From assembly GCA_944474755.1 (NCBI GenBank), contig OX104117.1:76112926-76176925 (forward strand): DNA of 64,000 nt, in the 5' to 3' direction. The notes under the pieces were generated by a model. The model saw nothing but the letters and a program-made list of their open reading frames with translations. It did not search any database and was not told the origin of the DNA. This DNA is from Limnoperna fortunei. Its lineage: Eukaryota; Mollusca; Bivalvia; Mytilida; Modiolidae. Both the position numbers and the translations under genes were made by a program. Position 1 is the stretch's first letter. Every line of letters begins with the position of its first letter. Shown in pieces: positions 1-13,500 of this stretch.

Positions 1-884
1 TTGTGTATTATAGGATCAATTTTTAATATATTTTATACCTACCTACAGTATTTCTACCTACAGTACTTAAGTGCTTTTATTGCAATTAATTGGAGTGCTC
101 TCCCCTAGCTATTTGACCTCATATAGACGTATCTTGCGGTTACAAAAATCGATTCTGTGAGATAAAGCATAATTATTTTTTCACAAATATTGCATTATTA
201 CCATAATATATAGTAATATCTATCATTTCTGAGGGGTTTTCACCATATATATAGGGGTTTTTACACTATTCCACGGGGTTTTTACACTTTTTGGGGTTTT
301 TTTACACTTTCGATGTACCGGACTAATTTGTAATCAACATGCGTGATAAGTTTGTTTCGGGACGTTTTTATAGGCTATGTAGTATCCTAATATATACGTA
401 CACTTGGTCCATTGCCATTTCGGCAATACTTTAATAATTGACCCATTTCCAGTTTTACATGATTTATCTCCCTTTTTACGTCCAGTTAAAAAAACTACGG
501 CTATCATCACTAAAAGACTATGGACGGCATAGTATATAGAATGGCCCTTTGACCTAGGTCATGGACAAAACAAAGTATGGCTGAAATGTTCAGATACCAT
601 TACAACATTATCTTTATATTTTATTTTGACTTGATACAGGGGGACATATAACAATTTGAGTTGGAGAAGATGATAAATTGAAGCAATAAAGGCTGTGTCT
701 GGGATAAACGTAAAATGACACATGCTCCTGCATTCTCATGTTTATCTTAACTTAAGAATAAAAAAATAGATTGTTAAGCATAACAAAAGTTGCAGATTTC
801 AATTCCAACTAAGAAATTAGTCAGTATTAATTATGGATGGGTATCATCAATTTCCACACAAAGGATTATGAGTACCCTATGTCA
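1..884. other. AT-rich 5' flank, no gene seen
   Basis: No convincing open frame, RNA gene or exon is visible. The only structure I see is a short irregular series at about 229-312 in which GGGGTTTTTACAC-like segments recur about four times. Confidence 0.6.
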
Positions 885-1325
885 GCCACCATCACACTGC
901 CGCACTTTGATTGATGCCATGAGAGATAATGGTATCATACAGCACTAGTCAGTAGTAGGTGTATCACCCTGCCACACATTGATTGATGCCATGAGAGATA
1001 ATTGTATCATACAGCCCTAGTCAGTAGTAGGTGTATCACCCTGCCACACATTGATTGATGCCATGAGAGATAATGGTATCATACAGCACTAGTCAGTAGT
1101 AGGTGTATCACCCTGCCACACATTGATTGATGCCATGAGAGATAATTGTATCATACAGCCCTAGTCAGTAGTAGGTGTATCACCCTGCCACACATTGATT
1201 GATGCCATGAGAGATAATGGTATCATACAGCACTAGTCAGTAGTAGGTGTATCACCCTGCCACACATTGATTGATGCCATGAGAGATAATGGTATCATAC
1301 AGCACTAGTCAGTAGTAGGTGTATC
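885..1325. repeat. 72-bp tandem repeat, about six copies, alternating variants
   Basis: The segment beginning GATTGATGCCATGAGAGATA recurs every 72 bases (GCC of that word at about 916, 988, 1060, 1132, 1204, 1276). Two variants alternate: one reads ATAATGGT with CAGCAC, the other ATAATTGT with CAGCCC, in order A-B-A-B-A-A. This gives a 144-bp higher-order period. The array ends about 250 bases before the PRPF31 start codon. Confidence 0.9.
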
Positions 1326-1571
1326 CAATCATGTACTGTACTGAATTCAAAAATTACGAAAACACAAAAACTGTAGCTAAAAGACAGACTGCAAATTATC
1401 CAATGCAATGGGTTGTTGCATCATTGATATGAAATAAGTTGTTATATTTTTTGGATAAGAAGTAGTAACAATGTCATTTGGATGATATTTTTGTTTTAAT
1501 CTATACAAACAATAGAATCTAATTTTTATTATTCATCCTGTTTTCAGTTTGTATTAAACGCATAATATACC

Positions 1572-4500
1572 ATGTCGCTAGCAGATGAACTTTTAGCTGA
1601 TTATGAAGAGGCAGGCGGAGAAGTAATTGAAGATGAGGCTGATGCTGAGATGACAGAGGTTGCCGATGTGGCAGAGATCTCAGCAGAAGTGGATTATTCA
1701 TCTAAAGATTCAGTCCGTTCAGTTGCTAAATTGAGAGATAGCAGTAAGGTAAGTGTATTTTATTCAGAGTTCATGGCAGTATGTAACAGACTACATCCAG
1801 TACAAGCCGAACTCTCACTAGTCAAAGTTAATAGTTGAATTTAATGCAGGTTTGTTATTGACTGGTACATGTACATATATAGGTTTGATTGTAGCCAATC
1901 AAAAAAGTGACTTCTAGCCTGGAAATTTCCTAGGTAAGTTTGTCAGGGTTTCATGGACAAATGTGTGGACAAAGAAAGCCTGACTTGTGAGGATGCTATC
2001 TCATGAAAAGATTTTTTGCATTAAATTATGTATAACTGTAGTGATCACCACATTTATCTTGATTTCAATGTAATTAGGCACATTACACATCAGATTTTTT
2101 TCTTCATTTAAAATCTAGATGTTTTTTGGGAAAAAATTTGTTGGCATTTATTACATGTTCATGAATACATCATACTTTTTTCAGCTTAAAGATGTCATGC
2201 AGCAAGTAGAAGTATATGCCACACAGCCAAGACGAAACAAAGGTAAAATCCTTAATGAAAAAAAATTTGTGGTTAGAAATATACATGGTGGCAATTAATC
2301 AGAAAAATACATGGTATCAATGGTTTAGATATGTACAAGGTGGCAATGAATGAAATGTTCATGGTGGCAATTTATCAAAAATATGAATGGTGGCAAAGAA
2401 TCAGAAATCTACATGGTGGCAATGATTGAAATTTTAGTAATGCTGATTTGTTGTTACCTACATGTACATTGGTGTGATGCTTCTTGATTGAGGAAATGTT
2501 TGTCAAAATATAATTTATTCAGCCATAGAGATAACCTGTTGTTTTTTTATTGGAATTACACATTTACTGATAAATTGGTATTATCGCTATTTCCTTTGAT
2601 CGTTGTGTGCGATATTATTCCATCTCACTCTACTAGCGTGAGATAGGCCCATCTCAGCTCGCTGTCAAGACATCGTTAAGTAAACACTGTGACGGCACAA
2701 TGTTACAAAACAGCGATAAACAGATTATTTACGTATTTTGAAACTCTATGCATTTTCTCGTCATCTCATCTCAGTGCTGTCCCCCCTCGATGAGATATGG
2801 ACGAGAAAACCCATCTGGTTTAAAAAAACGCAAATAATCTATAAGTCTGGGTGAATTTATTTGTACCAGATAAATAAGTATCTTCTGTGAACCATCGGGC
2901 AACTTAAGGGAAATAACAGGACTTTGTTTTCGATGCGCCTTAGGGCATTTTCTTTTTTTGTGTGTATTCACCATTTACTTACTACATGTACAATGCCTAC
3001 CAGATCTATGTTTGTTTTAGAGATATTAAAGGGAAACTGCAAAAAGATGAAAATCTTGATCTCTTGATTTTAATAATAACATACCAAATTTTCAGTTTTA
3101 ATAGTAATGAATTCGATACCAAAAAAAAATAATTTTTTCCTATTATCAATTATATTTATGTAAGAGAGCTATTTTACATTCACAGCTGCTGGACCTGTGG
3201 AGGCTGACCCAGAATACCAGCTGATTGTAGAAGCCAATAATCTGACAGTTGAAATAGACAATGAAATAAGTAGGTATAGAGGAACACTTGTCACATGACA
3301 GTTTTATGTATATCTCATATGGTTGTATGAATCTTGATGCCTATGACATCTTAAACTGTAGTTTTCACATTTTATATTTTCATAAGCTGATACATGTATC
3401 ATGAACATAAAGGTCTGTTCTATTAAAACATAAGCAACCCATGTAAGGTAGTCTTAATTTGATGCTCAGGACAGTTTAAGGAAATAGTGTCCAAATACAT
3501 GTACAGCAATATACAGAAAATAACAAATTGCCTCTATTGTTGGTTCCTCCATGCAATTACTGCATTGCTGTACTGGGCAATAAAGGTAGGCACATACATT
3601 TTTGCTTTATTTGTGACTAGGAATAATGTCTCCTGGTACCCTTGTCCTCACTTCTAACAATATTTCAGGGCTCACGCTGGGTCAAAATTATAGGGAGAAG
3701 TCACTTCTCTTTTGGGTGGCTGACAGGGAGAAGTGATGATAGAACAGAGAGAAGTGGGTGGAAAACAGGGAGAAGTTGCAGTATATGTCGCGAAAGCGTC
3801 CTGTTTTCCTTTTTTTTTTAAATTAGTGTTGGCATTTGCATTTTTATTATGTTTTTTTTAGCAGTTTAATTTATTGAGGATAAAGTATCAAAGATTTGAT
3901 TAACTATTCAGTATACTTATTTCACACATTTTCAAAAATACATGTATTAAACATAACAATAAATAAAGAATCAACTGTCACAAAACTGTTCATTAAAATA
4001 AATGTTTCTTTGTCATTGATACACAATTTGATTGATTTATAATGAAGTACTATTAGAACTAGAAGAAGAAAATTACATCATTGTGACACATAATATATTA
4101 TTTAAAATTGTAAAATTCACTATTAAAAGTATTAAACATATTTAACTTAAATTTGTTTTAAGTAACTGCCAAAATACTATTTTTACTACGTGTCTATCAT
4201 TGCATAACTCATTTCACCACTATCAGCGTAGTATATTTGCAATCTCTGGCACCAAATTCATATCCGGTCCGGAAATTTTCACAAATTCTTGTGCTCTGAA
4301 CTGGTTTTCGGTTATATTGTAAACCTACGCTTTATATACCAAATAAAAGTGAAAAGGGTACCAGTTCAACTTTGGCGCGTAAACATAATAAACATGACGC
4401 GGTATCAAAAATATGAAGATTTCTTACCAAAAGGGGAATAAAATTTGAAAGGCGACATTAGGCGATTCTACAAATTGAAAGGGCGACTTCACTTCGCTTT

Positions 4501-7500
4501 TGAAGATGATCGAAGGCGAAGTGAGACCACGATAAGGCGACTTCTTCGCCCGAGTCGCCCTCCAACGCGAGCCCTGTATTTAGTACTCTATACTGGTTTA
4601 CGATTACAATATTTGTTTGTCACATCAGGCTACCACTAGGATATTTGTATTATGACATTATGACTAAATATTGACTTCCTATTACTGCCATCATGATATT
4701 GGACCAGACAGGCAAGTTTGACCTAAAGTGATCAATTCTCTGTCATTCACTGAAATATTTCAAACTGCTAAATTCAATTATTGACAAATTCCTAACTGCT
4801 TGAACAAACTTATAAACTTTTCTGGAACAATATTTGAGGAAAGATTAAAATCAAGAATTCAAGTTAGATTTGTATGGGTCCTGAAGCTAGGAGCATATAG
4901 TTGCCATTGGTCCGTCTGTCTTTCTGTTCCTTTGTCTGGAGCCTGTTCTTCTGTCATTCTGTTTGCCATAAGTTAACATTTTGTCAGATGGTTGTTTTTT
5001 TTTCATTTTCAGATGTTATTCACAAGTATACAAGAGATCATTACTCCAAACGTTTTCCAGAGTTAGAATCTTTGGTTCCTATGCCAATGGAATATGTTCG
5101 AACTGTAAAGGTATGTTTTTCAATGCATGAAATTTTAATGTTATCTAGTAAATACTGATAATAGCAATAAAACAAGTATTAAAAATAGCTTTTTAAGATG
5201 TAAAAAGGTAGAACTGTTACTATTTTTAAAAACATTTTTGACAGTATATATTATCATTAATGTAGAACATTTTCTGTTTTAGGAACTAGGTAATAACATA
5301 TTGGAGAATTCTAAAAACAATGAAATTTTACATGAAATTCTCACACCAGCCACTATAATGGTTGTCAGTGTCACTGCATCAACTACACAAGGGTAAGTAT
5401 CTTATATTTGATTATATGAATTTCCTGTTTGGATAATTGATAATATATGCAGTATTGATTTACAGTTAAAGTTTTAAATGACATTGTTGCCAAGCTATTC
5501 TCAACGTTATATCTTATAAGCACTGTTTGATCTGAAATTTTAAAAAGCCACTTATAGTGCTTAAGACCAATTATCCCTAAGCACCAAAATAACTGGGACA
5601 TGACATGTCTCAGATTTTGCTGATTTTCATTTCATAAGTTGCAATTGACCATTGAATCACAAAAATGATGACTGTTTGTTATGATTGACCACGGTTGCCA
5701 TGGTAACCGAGGCGGTCATTTTTTATCATTTCTCATACTGCGAAATATCCTATATTCAATTCCCAATTTGTTATTCAAAAATCAAAGCATATTCAATATA
5801 ACATTTTATTTGCTTAATTCAATACCTCATAGACACTATTCAAAACAGTTTCAAGACTACACATAAATGTGTAGTCAGAACCAGGCTATGGAATATGTCA
5901 AGAAATCATGGATTTTCTCTGGAATTTTTCTACCAAAAAATTTCCGTTTTTGCCACTTTTCTGACTCCATTTTCAGAAAATGCACCAATCACAAATACTC
6001 ATGATGAATATAATTATATAAATTGATGATTGATATTCAAAACTTATAAAAATCTCAATGGGGTAACAAAAGATGTCTTAAGAAAACACTGTCAAAGATG
6101 GTTACCCTTGTAACTTGTGAAAAAAAGCCATTTCTGTATTGTTCAATATTTCCACGAAAATTCCAATTTCTTTGGGTTAAATTAAATCATCCTTTATTAT
6201 TATTTTTAACAGACACCCTATAAACTTAAAATGACATTGAAATCATTTCAGGGTACAGTGTCTCAAGGTCAAGGTCAACTAAAAATTGAGCTTTAAAATA
6301 TGAAAATCTAGAAGCAAAATCAATTTTAAGTGACCTTGAAAACCACACAAGTGACCTTGAAAGTTTTCCTAGGTCATGCTATGTTGAAAAGATCCATTTT
6401 AGGTACACATGATGACAACAATTGTTATCTTGGGTCATATTAGAAGTATGGTCATACATATATTTAAATATCTAAAAATTGCCGTTTTTGCTTTATTACC
6501 ATGGTAACCAACTTTAACGGTGTTTTCTAAAGACATTTTTTCTTACCCCATTGAGATTTTAATTTTTTTTTAATATTAATCATCAATCTATGTAATTATA
6601 TTCACGATTAGTATTTGTGATTGGTGCATTTTCTGAAAATGGAGTCAGAAAAGTGGCAAAAATGGTAATATTTTTAACCAAAAATTATAGAGAATAATTC
6701 CCTATTTCTTGACATGTTCAATAGTCTCAGTCTGATCACACATATATTGAAAGTGTTGTAACTGTTTTGAATATTGTCAATGAGATATTGAATTAAGCAA
6801 ATAAAAAACTTCTATTGAATATGAATTGATTTTGCCCTGAAAAATTGGGATTTGAATATCGCCCTTTTCACTGTTTTTTAATCGGTCCAAAATGGCTGCC
6901 ACAGTTACCATGGCAACCGAAGTCAAATCATAACAAACAATCATTATTTTGTGATCCAATGGTCAATTTCAACTTATAAAATGAAAATCAGCAAAATCTG
7001 AGACATGTCATGTCTCACCCTATATGGAAATCCTTTGATCCTTATGGAGAATTGGTGTTAAGTAGTTCATCATAATAGGAAATGCAGTAAACCCTGTCCC
7101 TGGCATTACTATACTACAAGCGAACATGTTTTGGCGAGGGTTTTTTGTGTGACAAATGAAAACTGCTTACCACGTATGGTCTAGCTTATGCTCCTTTTAG
7201 AGATCAAGAAAGGTACTTTTTGAAATAAATAATTATTTCATAGAAATATTCAACGTTTTGAAATGTGGGTTTTTTTCATTTTGATATGGTGATTTTCATA
7301 TATTTGTCATGTTTATTTAGTATATTTGTATGAATAAAAGAAGATGAAAATTTGTTTTTATCAATGAAACACAGAAGTCAAACAAACAAAACATTTATAG
7401 AGATAACAATGATTCATATATGTTCAGCACTAATGTCAGTTGAGCACTAAAAGTCCTTAAAGTAAATGTTGTATGCTATACCCTCCATAAGTCAGTTGGC

Positions 7501-10500
7501 ATAGTTCTATACCAGGTTGAGTATGCAGCTTGCAGTATCTTGGTACTTCACATAGATGTAATCCTCAAAGCTGAGCTTTTGATGACCTCTCTCTGACTCT
7601 AAGGACTCCTTGTTTCAAATATGCTCACCTTAATTTTCTTCCTTTGAAGATATTATTAAGGCTTGTACTATAAGCTTGTAAACAGTTTTAAAATAAGTTG
7701 TTATAATTATAATTAGCTGTAAAAAAGTAATCAATTTTAAATAAAAATTTTTAATGGTAATCAAAATTTGTTGATTATACTTTGTCCAAGCTGTTTAATT
7801 CTTAAATAAATAGTTAATTATCATAGAAGAAAATTAAAGTGAAATCAACTATAAATGAGTATATATAAAAAGTAATTTATGTTTTTTTTTAAAATTATCC
7901 AAGAAAATTCCATATTCCTAATTTATGATTATTTTTTAATAAATATTTGTATGGGACAATAGATGGGGGCAGTTGTCCTAGACCTGTGTGAAAAGTCTTG
8001 CGGGTTTGTCTGAATACCATTGAACTTTTGTAAACAGCAAAAAACAAAAATGGCTGACTTACTATGTAACATTCTCATAGCAAAAGTAAAGGACATTTGT
8101 AACAAGTAAACAACAGAGGCATAGCATAAAACATGGACAGGTTGTTACTTTAAAATATTTTAAACCTGTTTTTGTGGCAAGTACACATTGACTTTATTTT
8201 CTGACATTGTACTAATATTGTTTTTGTCCTGCAACCCTAAAGTACATTTTATAATAATGACAAACATAAAAAAGTGCACGTCTATCCGATAGACTTGAAA
8301 TTTTCAGTGTGTATGCTATAGATAGCCTGATGTCACAAACAAATATCATATTTGACAACATGTCTTAAACCAGAACAGAACACTAAATATGGCAAACAGT
8401 GATGGCATGGGTACCAGGAGACATTATTCAGCACTGCTGAATAAAAGAACAAAATTTTTGGCTCTATTTATTGTAAAGGAAATGTTGTGATTGCTGTATA
8501 AATATTAGATATATACTTATAAGTTGTATTTCTATGAGTAACTTCTTCCCTTAATCTTTTGTGAAGTTTTAAATAAAGTTAAGTTTAGAATGGAAAGATA
8601 TGCATGTAAGTTTGAAGATTTTAATATTGGTGTTGTACTGATTTCAGATCAAAACTGACAGATGAAGAACTGTGTGTAGTTAAGGAAGCCTGCAACATGG
8701 TAACTTTATGTCCAGTATTAAAGCACTAGTATTTCTAAAGGGGGCCTCGGCGGCCGAGTGGTCAAGGTAGTTCGTCTACTATTGATCACGTGGTCTGTCA
8801 ACACTGAGATTGCGGGTTCGATTCTCACTGCAGGCAGGGTGTACTCGACTCCAATCTTAATTGACAAGGATTGCCAGTTTTCCTACCGCAGGTCGGGGGT
8901 TTTCTCCTGGTACTCCGGCTTCCTCCCCCAATAAAACTGGATGCCATGATATAGCTGAAAAATTGCTGAAAGTGGCGTTAAACACCATCAAACAAACAAA
9001 CAAAACTATTTCTAAAAAAATTAATAAAAAAACCGTTTAAACTGGGGTAGATTTAAAGAACTTTAAATTTTACTACATTTGTATTAACTGATTAGCTGGC
9101 CCTTCTAAAATCTTGCAGGGCCTTAAAGTTAGACCAACTGCTGGAAGCATGGTTGTTTCCCCCTCAATGAGGATTATATTTTGCATTAAATGTAAAATCC
9201 TGAAATATGAGAGTTTGAGTTCCTGTAGTCATGTAAAAGGTTTTAAAATTGTCATTTTAAGAAAATGATATATGTTGTTCAATAACATTAAAATACAGTT
9301 ATAAATCTGAGCAGTGATGTGTGTAAGGTTAGGTCTATAATACCAGTGTTTGCATAAAGTTTGTTATTATTGTAGCATTTTTATCCATCCCAATTAATTG
9401 AAAACTTATTCTCATTTTAGGCAGTTGAACTGAGTGAATTTAAAAAGAAGATATTTGAGTATGTGGAGTCCAGAATGTCATTCATAGCACCAAACCTGTC
9501 CATTATAGTGGGAGCTTCTATTGCTGCAAAACTGATGGGCAAGTATCAAAACTGATGGGCAAGTATCAAAACTGATGGGCAAGTATCAAAACTGATGGGC
9601 AAGTATCAAAACTGATTGGCAAGTATCAAAACTGATGGGCAAGTATCAAAACTGATAAAATAAAACTGATATGATAAAACTTATGGGCAAGTATCAAAAC
9701 TGATGGGCGGTATCAAAACTCCAGAAAATCCCGCAGAAAACCTTAATCTCCGTGGGAAAACCTTAATTTTTTAAGGAATCCCTATAAAATTAAGTGTTGG
9801 TTTTTTAAATTAAGGTTGTCCCAGGGAAATTAAGGTTTTCCCTCGGAGATTAAGGTTTTCCCGCTGAGATTAAGGTTTTTTGTTGATTGGACCCCTGGGT
9901 CGGTTTTAAGCCCTCTGGCATTGTTGTTGATAACGATCATCAGTTACTCTGCAGATTTATGACAATAGTTATAAAGCTATATATTTATGTATAAAATTTA
10001 TTCTTGTCCAAAATAAATATGTATACGTATATCCCAAAATTAAAATGCATGAACGTGAATGCATTTTCTATCAACTTTATTTCAGAAAAGACGTATATTT
10101 AAAAATTATTATTATACAAATTATTAAAATATAATTTTTAAGTAACCGTTAAGTTATTATTTTTCCATTTGAAGATCGGTAGGTAAGAAATATAGAACAA
10201 TCAATACACGGTCCGAACTTGTAATACACATCCGCCATACTGTTTGTTTACCTGTACAAAATGAAAGGTATAAAGGACGGATCAAATTATTTATATATAT
10301 ATTTGTTTTTTTATTCGCAGGTTTCTGGTAAGTTTTTGGTATTCATATTGTTGTTGAACAAAATCTAACATGTTGTTTATTTTTCATTTTGAACCTTTCT
10401 TCGTTTTAGCTTTATATTTTTATTGGGTTGTTATTATTACGTTCGGTTTCTAATGATTTGATTTTTTTTATTGTCGATTTTTATTTAATTCAAATTATGT

Positions 10501-13500
10501 TAATTGTTAATAAAATTAAACGTGTTATTTGTTTTGCTTTCATAACAAATTCTTAGTTTTTACTTTATAAACATTTATTTTTTGTTATATTTTAATTTGC
10601 TCAGAAATTTATTTTCAATACACAGCACGTTTTCGCCGTTTTCTGTTATTTTCTATTCAGCTTTAAATTGTTTCAATTTATAATTTTAATTGGTATTACA
10701 GCTGTGTAAATTTATGAATTTTTTTGTTTTTCTTGAACTGAAATTCGCAGTGTTTTTTAATCGATACTAGTTTATTTATAATTATTTCAACCCTTGAGAC
10801 AAAAATGAATACATGCGTCCATTAACTTAAATGAAATCCTATAGTCGGGTGCAGCTCTTATGCCCTTCCGTCGAATATCATCGGAAAATCAAAGAATAAT
10901 CGACTAATTAGAATATTCTTTACATTAATTTGACAAAAATTTCCAAATTGTTAATTTAACATTTCTTCGTTTTTTGCTTTTACATTTTTTTTTCAATTTT
11001 TTCAATTTTATTTTTTATTTCTTATATATAATTATGTTCGTGTTTTTAAGTATTTTAATTGCTTTATTATATCCTTTAGTTGAAGACATTAGTACAGTGT
11101 ATCCAGAAAAAATTATGCAAAGTTAGATCCACCATCCTATCACAGGAGAGTACGATTTGTCGTTTTAGCTTAAAATGTAATCTTTGTTATGTTCGTTAAG
11201 TTAACGAAACAATTACTGTTGTTAAATTTTGTTGTTATTTTTCTAAATCTATATTTTTATATGTTCATAATTTGAAATGTTTACTCTAAGATTATGCAAT
11301 AAACTTACTGAGATGGTCTCTTCTTTACTTCTATACAAAGCTACAACCACGGGTTAGTTTCTGCCTTACAGCCATTTTTAATCATCTGTTACGCATGTTG
11401 CATCAAAGTGCGCTTAGTAACAGATTTTCCATTGTTCACGTACTGAATATAGATGAAATATTGCTTGCTGGACGTTAAACAACAATCAATCAATCAATCC
11501 ATTATAACAGGAGGAACAATAACACATGTACCGATCCATAGTTAAATTCTGACAAAGCTGTTTTATATACTGTCGGTAGTATTTTCTCAATATTGTTCGT
11601 TTTTACAAGTTAACTCTATAAAAATCGAAGAATGTGTCCATGGGACACAGATGCCCCCGCTAAATGAAGTCATAAACAGGAAGTAGTTTTCCGACATATC
11701 TGAAAGCTGATTAGGACGTACAACTTGTGATACTGAACCACCCTGCCAAATTTCAAACTGTTCTTATGTACAGTTTCTGAGAAAGGCTTGACGGAAATTC
11801 GTACATACGGACGGACGTATTTACGTACAAATGAAGTCCCAAACAGGAAGTAGTTGTCCGACAGGTCTGAAAGTCGCTTAGGACGTACAACTTGTGATAG
11901 TGAACCACCCTGCCAAATTTCAAATTGTCCTCATGTACAGTTTCTGAGAAAAGCTTGACGGAAATTCGTGCGGACGGACGGACATGAGTAAAACTTAATT
12001 CCCCCCCGACATGTCGTCGCGGGGACATAAAAAATGTTTATTTGAAAATTGGTACTAGGGCTTAATTGTAAAAATCGTACTACAGATATTTATAGTCATA
12101 ATTAGTTATGATATTTAATTTGTAGTCCTCTGCTCAAATTAGTGGTCAGCATTTCCTATAATTAGAGAACATAACTACATATACAATAGAGCAAAGAAAA
12201 TAATCAACCAGTCAGAAAGAAGCTTATTATATGTCCAATGTAGATGGATAGTTCTATCTTTATTCTCCAAATTCAATGAATACAATGGTTTCAGAGCGAG
12301 AGATTGAATGTCATACAAATACAATAAACAAATACAATATACAATAAACAAGTACATTATACAATAAACTAATAGTTATTGCAACACCATCTACTTTCTT
12401 ATACAATCAATACCATATATATCTCGCAAGTAATTATTGTTACAACTAATAGCGATAAACAGAAAAAAAACAGAATAGACAAAATTCAATACCTTATCGG
12501 TATCAGATTTGTCAAGTAAAGTTTACCTTTTTGTTGTTAATATCTACAGATCTGCTGAGTTTTCGTAATGTGGTCGGGGTTTTACTGTTAAATAATTGAC
12601 GAAATTTAATTGTGTTCGGTGTATAAATATACATTCTAGAAATACATTTCAGAAAATACCGGGTATTGTAAGATATAATGATATTCATCACCGATTTCGT
12701 TTTTATTACACAACGGACAAAGTCTATTTTCTCTTTCTATATTTTTCCAACGACAAAGCTCTATTGGCAGTTTATGATTACCTAATCTAAATCTACAGAG
12801 AATATTATTTTACAAATTGAATCCAAGAAAATACGTTTACTTCATTCGATTTACATATTAAGAGCGTATATATCATGCTGGATAATTTTGACTGTTTACC
12901 ACATATTAGTTTACACCAATAAGAAGTAACTGGTAGTTTAATTTGTATGTGAAGTGGGTATCTACCTTACTCTCCATATATCCTTACACTAGGAGTGCTA
13001 GGCTCGAGATTCAATAGCAGCTTACAATATTTCAAGTGCAACATTTCTAAGATATCACAGTTTTGGAATCCCCAAACTTCTGCTCCATATCTTGTCGAAA
13101 AGATCTAATTGACAACTAATAGATACATTATGCAGACGGCCTTTATTTAGAATTTCATACATTGCTATAAAGGCTTTCTCTACGAGGTATTTTTTATTTT
13201 TATTAAAAGAGCCCGTTCTTTGGAAAAGACTGAACCCCGAGTTATATAAATTCACTTACAATTTCTAATTCTCTTTCCTGGAACGTGAATTTAAAATTTC
13301 GTGAGATTGCACCTTTACTGAATATCATAACTTTAGTCTTATCTATGTTTAATTTTAGCCTCCACTTTTCGCAGTATTCTTGAAAGAAATTTAGACCCAA
13401 TTGTAAATCGTTGGCAGACTCTGCCAAAAGTACATTTCTGCAAATAAGATCGTAAATAATTTTACGTATACATCGAGTTCTCTCTCTAAATCGTTTGTAA

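Noticed and set aside
229..312. Telomere-like GGGGTTTT repeats
   Set aside because: Only about four irregular copies, and the unit does not match the TTAGGG repeat of molluscs.
8745..8830. Possible functional tRNA gene
   Set aside because: A and B boxes are present but the arms do not fold into a complete tRNA, and a SINE body with CAAA tail follows.
11753..12028. 91-codon antisense frame
   Set aside because: It spans the ~180-bp tandem duplication and shows no family resemblance.
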